The position numbers and the translations under genes were made by a program. Below are positions 23,435-26,928 of a stretch of 26,928 bases of DNA, piece after piece. The stretch lies in contig JASHPV010000010.1 of the NCBI GenBank assembly GCA_030037875.1, positions 1-26,928 of the forward strand, written 5' to 3'. How positions within the stretch are numbered: position 1 is the first letter of the stretch; the number at the start of each line of letters is the position of its first letter. The notes below the pieces were generated by a model. That model made no database searches and was not told the DNA's origin. It was given only the letters and a program-made list of their open reading frames with translations. The stretch is from Thermoplasmata archaeon. Lineage in GTDB: Archaea > Thermoplasmatota > Thermoplasmata > Lutacidiplasmatales > UBA184.

Positions 23435-25456
23435 TCAGGAACTCGTCCCAGACGCGCTCGTGCCCGCCGGGAGTTCATCGACCGTCTTGTCCGCGTCCGG
23501 CCGCTCCAGCAGCTGCTCAACCTCTTCGAGGTCCTTCGTCCGGTATCCGCTGTAGATGCCCCAGACGTAAACCGCTGCGGCGAAGACCAAGAAGACCCAG
23601 GTGTCATCCGGGGTCGGAATGTAACCGGTCGAGTTGGTCATGAGGCCGCCAACAGCCGACCAGGAATTGTACACCGTAAAGAAATTGATGACGAACATGC
23701 CGAACATCAGCACGATGACCCACCAGCCGGCGTTGACCATCTTCTTGCCCGCAGGGTTCGAGAGCATGTAGCCGACCAAGACCGGAACCACGACAACAAG
23801 CAAGAGCGCGATGTAGTAGATCGCGAACGTGGTGATCAGCGTTCCATCGGACACGGCCGGCCTAGAGGGCGTCAGCGATACGATGTCACCGATGTAGAGT
23901 GAGACGTACCCGTACGCCGTGACAGCGACCATCAAAACCAGCTGCACGACACCGATCGCGATCGACGCGCCCCGCGGGATCCCCGTGAAGCGGGGCCCGT
24001 AGAAGAAGTAGAAGAGTGGCAAGACAAGGAAGAGGGTGGTCATGACGTAAAACAGCCCGCCCCAGGCCGTCCAGTAGATGACGAAGGAGCCTCCGATGAA
24101 CGCGACCGCGCCGACCCAAAACGCGGCCGGCAACCGGAATGGACGCCTCAAGTTCGGCGCATGCCGCCGCAGCGCGAGGAGAGTGAGCGGACCCATGATC
24201 AACGATACGGCAAAGCAATCGGTCACGAACTCCGCGAATAGGAACCAGGACGGGAACGGCGCAATGAAGATCCCTCCTACGACAGTCGTAGCAAGGAGCG
24301 CGATCCAGGGAATCCGCGTCCGTTGCTGAATCCGCAGTAGGGGCTTGGGGAAGAACCCGTCGGCGCCCACCCCGTAAACAGCCCGGGTCGCCTCACCCAG
24401 GAAGACCCATCCCGTTCCCGCGGGCGAAATGACAGCGTCCGCGAGGAGAAACGCGGCGAATCCGCCCAAGAGCGCGGGGCCGGCATCCTTCATGACGGTG
24501 TAGAACGGCGCTGTGTGGATCGGGCCGGCAATGGCCGCCCAGTTGCCCACAGCGGGTGCGACGCAGACGGATCCAGGAACGCAAAACTCGGCGTAGGTCC
24601 ATCGAACCGCACCGATGAAGACGACCTCAAGCAACACGTAGAGGACGACGGCTGCCGTAATCGACAGTACGATCGCCCTAGGGGCGTCACGTTGTGGGTT
24701 CTTTGCCTCCCCTGAAAACTGAGCAGCGCCACGGAATCCGAGGTAGGCGAACCCAATGCCCGCAGTGGGAATCGATGTGAAGATTCCCGGCCAGCCGAAC
24801 GGAGCGAACGCGTTCAGCCCGTCGAAACTGGTCGTGAAGTTAGAAGCTCTAAAGATCGTAAACAGGAAGATGATCGTCAGTGCCGGGATGATGAACTTCC
24901 ACCACGTGACGACAGTGTTGAAAGCGCCGAGGAACCGGACACCGACGTAGTTGAGGACGAAGAACCCGATCAGCAGAAGGACGGCGATCGTGACCCCATA
25001 ACCCGTCAGCAGTCCGTTCACGGGGTTGATCGCAGATGGAATGATCCCGGGCGGACTCGTGGCGAGGTAGGTGATGACCGCCTCGGCCTCGATCGCCGGG
25101 ACCGTGATCGAGCCCAAGATGTATGCGGCCGCGATGATGTACCCGGCAAAGCCGCCGTGCGAATAGAGCGGGCCCCGGACCAGCTGGCCGCTCCGATGCA
25201 AGGACGATGCGATCTCCGCGAATACGAGACCGATCGCCATCATGAAAATCCCGCAGATGATCCACGCCACAATCGACGCGGGCCCGGCCAGCAGCGCCGC
25301 AAAGGATACGGCAAACAGCCAGCCGGAGCCGACGACTCCTCCGAATGAAATCATGAAGAGGTCTTGGAACGAAAGCGCACGCCGCAGCTTCCGGTCCGAG
25401 CTATCCGCAAGCAGTACTTGGTCCTCGAACGGCGCCGCTCCAGTTTCAGGGTTCAT
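23435..25456 (-). CDS. APC-superfamily amino acid permease, long form
   Basis: This 673-residue membrane protein fits the amino acid-polyamine-organocation superfamily. TM1 carries the substrate-binding glycine motif FGGVVGSGWL (38-47), and TM2 is followed by FAEIASSL..SG.....YSHGGFAGYI (about 79-106), a typical APC pattern. Around 14 helices are visible, against the usual 12 in about 450-550 residues. The extra length comes from a long loop with Cys residues in the middle (CVPGSVCVAP) and a C-terminal extension with two more helices and an acidic tail. It probably imports amino acids or related amines by cation coupling. The ATG is the family start, in front of a charged N terminus. No clear TATA box or Shine-Dalgarno was found. 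Confidence 0.88.
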   Translation of the reverse strand: MNPETGAAPFEDQVLLADSSDRKLRRALSFQDLFMISFGGVVGSGWLFAVSFAALLAGPASIVAWIICGIFMMAIGLVFAEIASSLHRSGQLVRGPLYSHGGFAGYIIAAAYILGSITVPAIEAEAVITYLATSPPGIIPSAINPVNGLLTGYGVTIAVLLLIGFFVLNYVGVRFLGAFNTVVTWWKFIIPALTIIFLFTIFRASNFTTSFDGLNAFAPFGWPGIFTSIPTAGIGFAYLGFRGAAQFSGEAKNPQRDAPRAIVLSITAAVVLYVLLEVVFIGAVRWTYAEFCVPGSVCVAPAVGNWAAIAGPIHTAPFYTVMKDAGPALLGGFAAFLLADAVISPAGTGWVFLGEATRAVYGVGADGFFPKPLLRIQQRTRIPWIALLATTVVGGIFIAPFPSWFLFAEFVTDCFAVSLIMGPLTLLALRRHAPNLRRPFRLPAAFWVGAVAFIGGSFVIYWTAWGGLFYVMTTLFLVLPLFYFFYGPRFTGIPRGASIAIGVVQLVLMVAVTAYGYVSLYIGDIVSLTPSRPAVSDGTLITTFAIYYIALLLVVVVPVLVGYMLSNPAGKKMVNAGWWVIVLMFGMFVINFFTVYNSWSAVGGLMTNSTGYIPTPDDTWVFLVFAAAVYVWGIYSGYRTKDLEEVEQLLERPDADKTVDELPAGTSASGTSS

Positions 25457-25848
25457 AGTTCAGCGTTCCCCCGGGGAGTCCCCGCGAAACGGTTGGCCCG
25501 TCACAGGCGTGCCGACCTGGCTGTTCCACTTCCGATACAGGCCTGGAATTACTTCCACGCGCTTGAATCACCGCGGATTGGAAGGCTACGGAGAGGTGGT
25601 ACTAAAATGTCGTGTTGGGGGGCCCCCTTGGGCACCGGAATCCGGCGACACGTATGCACACGGTGGCATGCGCATTAACTGAAAAATCGGAAAATCTGCC
25701 CGTTGCAGCCTGCTCTTTATCCCGATGAGGTCGGGCCTGCCGCATCGCGACGACTGGAAGTCCGGCAAATCAGGGCTCTTCTGGATTTCTGCGTCGATCG
25801 ACTCGTCGAAAAAAAGTCTCGAAGCGGCGTGGCGGCACACCATCCCGC
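25457..25848. other. intergenic region, 392 bp, no gene recognised
   Basis: This stretch upstream of the APC gene shows a local A/T-rich patch (around 25673-25696) and a run of A at 25809-25815. No tRNA, known regulatory RNA or coding frame with family resemblance is seen. The frames present on both strands are short and of biased composition. Confidence 0.5.
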
Positions 25849-26628
25849 TCAGGATTGGTCGTCCAGGCGAGCGCGATCGACCACTAACAACCGCCACCCG
25901 GATTCTACTTGGACATTCGCCACCACGATCCCGAACTCGGCCAGGTCGGCCCGGTAGCGGATGAGCGTCTGTGTGAGCAGAGTCTCATCCTCCCCGAGTC
26001 GGGCCGAAAGGTCTTGGGCCGTGCCCATCCAGCCTCCGTTCCGGACCAAGCTCTGGAGCACCCGGATGTAGTGCGGGAGAGGGAATTCCTTGCGACCGGA
26101 TCGCATGAACCCGCCCGAAAAAGCAACCGAGAGCCCCGGAATGGAGGCTGGGACCCAAGGGTCACCGGGAATCGCGGGCTGTGCGGGCGTTTCCGGATTT
26201 TCTATCGAGATCCGTGGAGAGGGGGGGCTTGCGGTCTCCGTCGCCATCGGCTCGGGAACATTGGAAGGGGGCAGTGGGACGTGAGCGTCCGGGTCCGTCA
26301 CCCGGGCATGAACAATCCGCACAAAATCATCGATGTCCTTGGAAGGGGAAGGTCGAACGCCACGTCGCATGCGAAACCGGTCCAGCGCCCCCATGAGTTC
26401 CGGGCTCGGACAACGGAAGCTCCTTCGGCTCTCTCCATCGAGAAATACGAGTAGCGGCTCGCCCTCCTCGTCGCGGTACAGTTTGAGGCCCGCGTGGAGG
26501 ACCAACTCGTGGTACAGCGCATGGGCAGGCGGCCCCCCGAGGGCGCTGATGGGCGGGACCCATTCCCCCGTCTGGTGCTGCACCAGTTCCCGGATTCGTA
26601 TCTCGTCGCTCTCCATGGTCCCGGTCAT
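25849..26628 (-). CDS. protein of unknown function with C-terminal winged-helix-like domain
   Basis: This 259-residue protein has three parts. The N-terminal domain (about 1-115; LYRDEEGEPLLVFLDG, CPSPELMGALDRFRMRRG) faintly recalls accessory domains found beside phage-type primase-helicases, but I cannot assign it. A Pro/Ser/Thr-rich linker (about 116-165) follows. The C-terminal domain (about 183-255; LPHYIRVLQSLVRNGGWMGTAQDLSARLG, then VVANVQVESGWRLLVVDRARL) has the helix-helix-helix-hairpin pattern of a winged helix, so DNA binding is plausible. No catalytic motif is seen. A second ATG four codons downstream (26616) is an alternative start. A hairpin lies directly upstream. Confidence 0.65.
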   Translation of the reverse strand: MTGTMESDEIRIRELVQHQTGEWVPPISALGGPPAHALYHELVLHAGLKLYRDEEGEPLLVFLDGESRRSFRCPSPELMGALDRFRMRRGVRPSPSKDIDDFVRIVHARVTDPDAHVPLPPSNVPEPMATETASPPSPRISIENPETPAQPAIPGDPWVPASIPGLSVAFSGGFMRSGRKEFPLPHYIRVLQSLVRNGGWMGTAQDLSARLGEDETLLTQTLIRYRADLAEFGIVVANVQVESGWRLLVVDRARLDDQS

Positions 26629-26651
26629 TCGCCCGTTTTGGCCTCGAGCGG

Positions 26652-26670
26652 GGCCCCTTTCTAGGGGGCC
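26652..26670. promoter_or_regulatory. inverted repeat upstream of the winged-helix-like gene
   Basis: GGCCCC-TTTCTAG-GGGGCC is a 6-bp inverted repeat 24 bp upstream of the ATG at 26628. If the minus-strand gene encodes a DNA-binding protein, this is a natural autoregulatory site (inference). It could also be a 3' hairpin of the partial frame to the right. Confidence 0.3.
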
Positions 26671-26709
26671 GTTCCGCCGTGCTCAACCTCGAAGCTCGGC
26701 TGAAGGGGC

Positions 26710-26928
26710 TTAGTTCTTTGCCCCATGAGGAAATGCCCGAACCGGGGTGAGACGAGAGAGTCTTACCCCACCGACCGTCAACTTCCGAGCGCCCAGTCCT
26801 CCTGCTTTGGCTGCACTCGTCACATCGTGTTCTGAACGTGCGCCAAAACCAGCATCCTTCCCGGGGAACTTCGGCTCATCATGAAGCCAGACCACAGTGT
26901 GGGAGGCAGGCGCTCCCTCGGCGCGTTC
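26710..26928 (-). CDS. possible C-terminal fragment of a gene running off the window
   Basis: A minus-strand frame is open from the right edge of the window to a TAA at 26710 (72 residues). Its codon use is varied rather than the Arg/Ser-rich pattern of chance frames, and it contains a Gly/Ala/Lys-rich segment (SAAKAGGLGARKLTVGGVRL). No family is recognised and no start is visible inside the window. It may be the end of a real gene or a chance frame. Confidence 0.3.
   Translation of the reverse strand, partial: ERAEGAPASHTVVWLHDEPKFPGKDAGFGARSEHDVTSAAKAGGLGARKLTVGGVRLSRLTPVRAFPHGAKN

Noticed and set aside
1..26928. CRISPR array, insertion sequence or prophage
   Set aside because: No regularly spaced repeats, transposase or integrase motifs, or terminal inverted repeats with target duplications were seen.

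Overview
This 26.9 kb window is gene-dense and GC-rich (about 60 % by eye). It probably comes from an archaeon of the Thermoplasmatota, possibly a mesophilic soil or sediment lineage (inference). The evidence is of three kinds. Many genes carry an A/T-rich TATA-like element about 25-35 nt before the start codon and no Shine-Dalgarno, which fits archaeal leaderless transcripts. There is an MfnB-type (DUF556) furan-phosphate synthase, a family best known from archaea. There are large N-glycosylation-rich, C-terminally anchored surface proteins. Many other genes (chloroperoxidase-like hydrolase, class III cyclase with TolB-like and TPR domains, VOC, GNAT, SRPBCC and SDR proteins) are of types common in bacteria, as expected for a lineage with much acquired DNA. 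No rRNA, tRNA, CRISPR array, transposase or phage gene was recognised.

Layout. 1-3027 (+): an alpha/beta hydrolase, then a cyclase/TolB-like/TPR signalling protein. 3434-5895 (+): an ABC-2 exporter pair whose ATPase and permease genes overlap by ATGA. 6181-7239 (+): a peroxiredoxin and a cytosolic DsbA-like thiol oxidoreductase, 6 bp apart. 7501-9617 (-): a compact operon of an MfnB-like synthase, a TusA-like sulfur-carrier protein and a DapA-superfamily aldolase with a remodelled active site. 9940-11367 (-): an orphan GltD-type Fe-S flavoprotein. 11589-12980 and 18543-19928 (-): two paralogous secreted beta-propeller-like proteins with eight conserved cysteines and a C-terminal anchor. Between them are a LysE-type exporter, an NmrA-like SDR, a PaaI-type thioesterase, a GNAT acetyltransferase, a VOC protein and two small four-helix membrane proteins. 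20186-23259 (+): two tandem SRPBCC proteins, a two-helix membrane protein and a C-terminal zinc-ribbon protein of unknown function. 23435-25456 (-): a long APC-family transporter. 25849-26628 (-): a protein with a likely winged-helix C terminus. A partial frame may run off the right edge.

How the genes work together. The clearest functional unit is 7501-9617. MfnB makes a furan phosphate from triose phosphate; next to it, a sulfur-carrier-like protein and a Schiff-base aldolase suggest a small-molecule or cofactor pathway not described to my knowledge. The peroxiredoxin/DsbA-like pair looks like peroxide and thiol homeostasis. The two propeller proteins and the ABC permease, with its glycosylation-rich ectodomain, belong to the cell surface. 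The rest look like single-gene transcription units.
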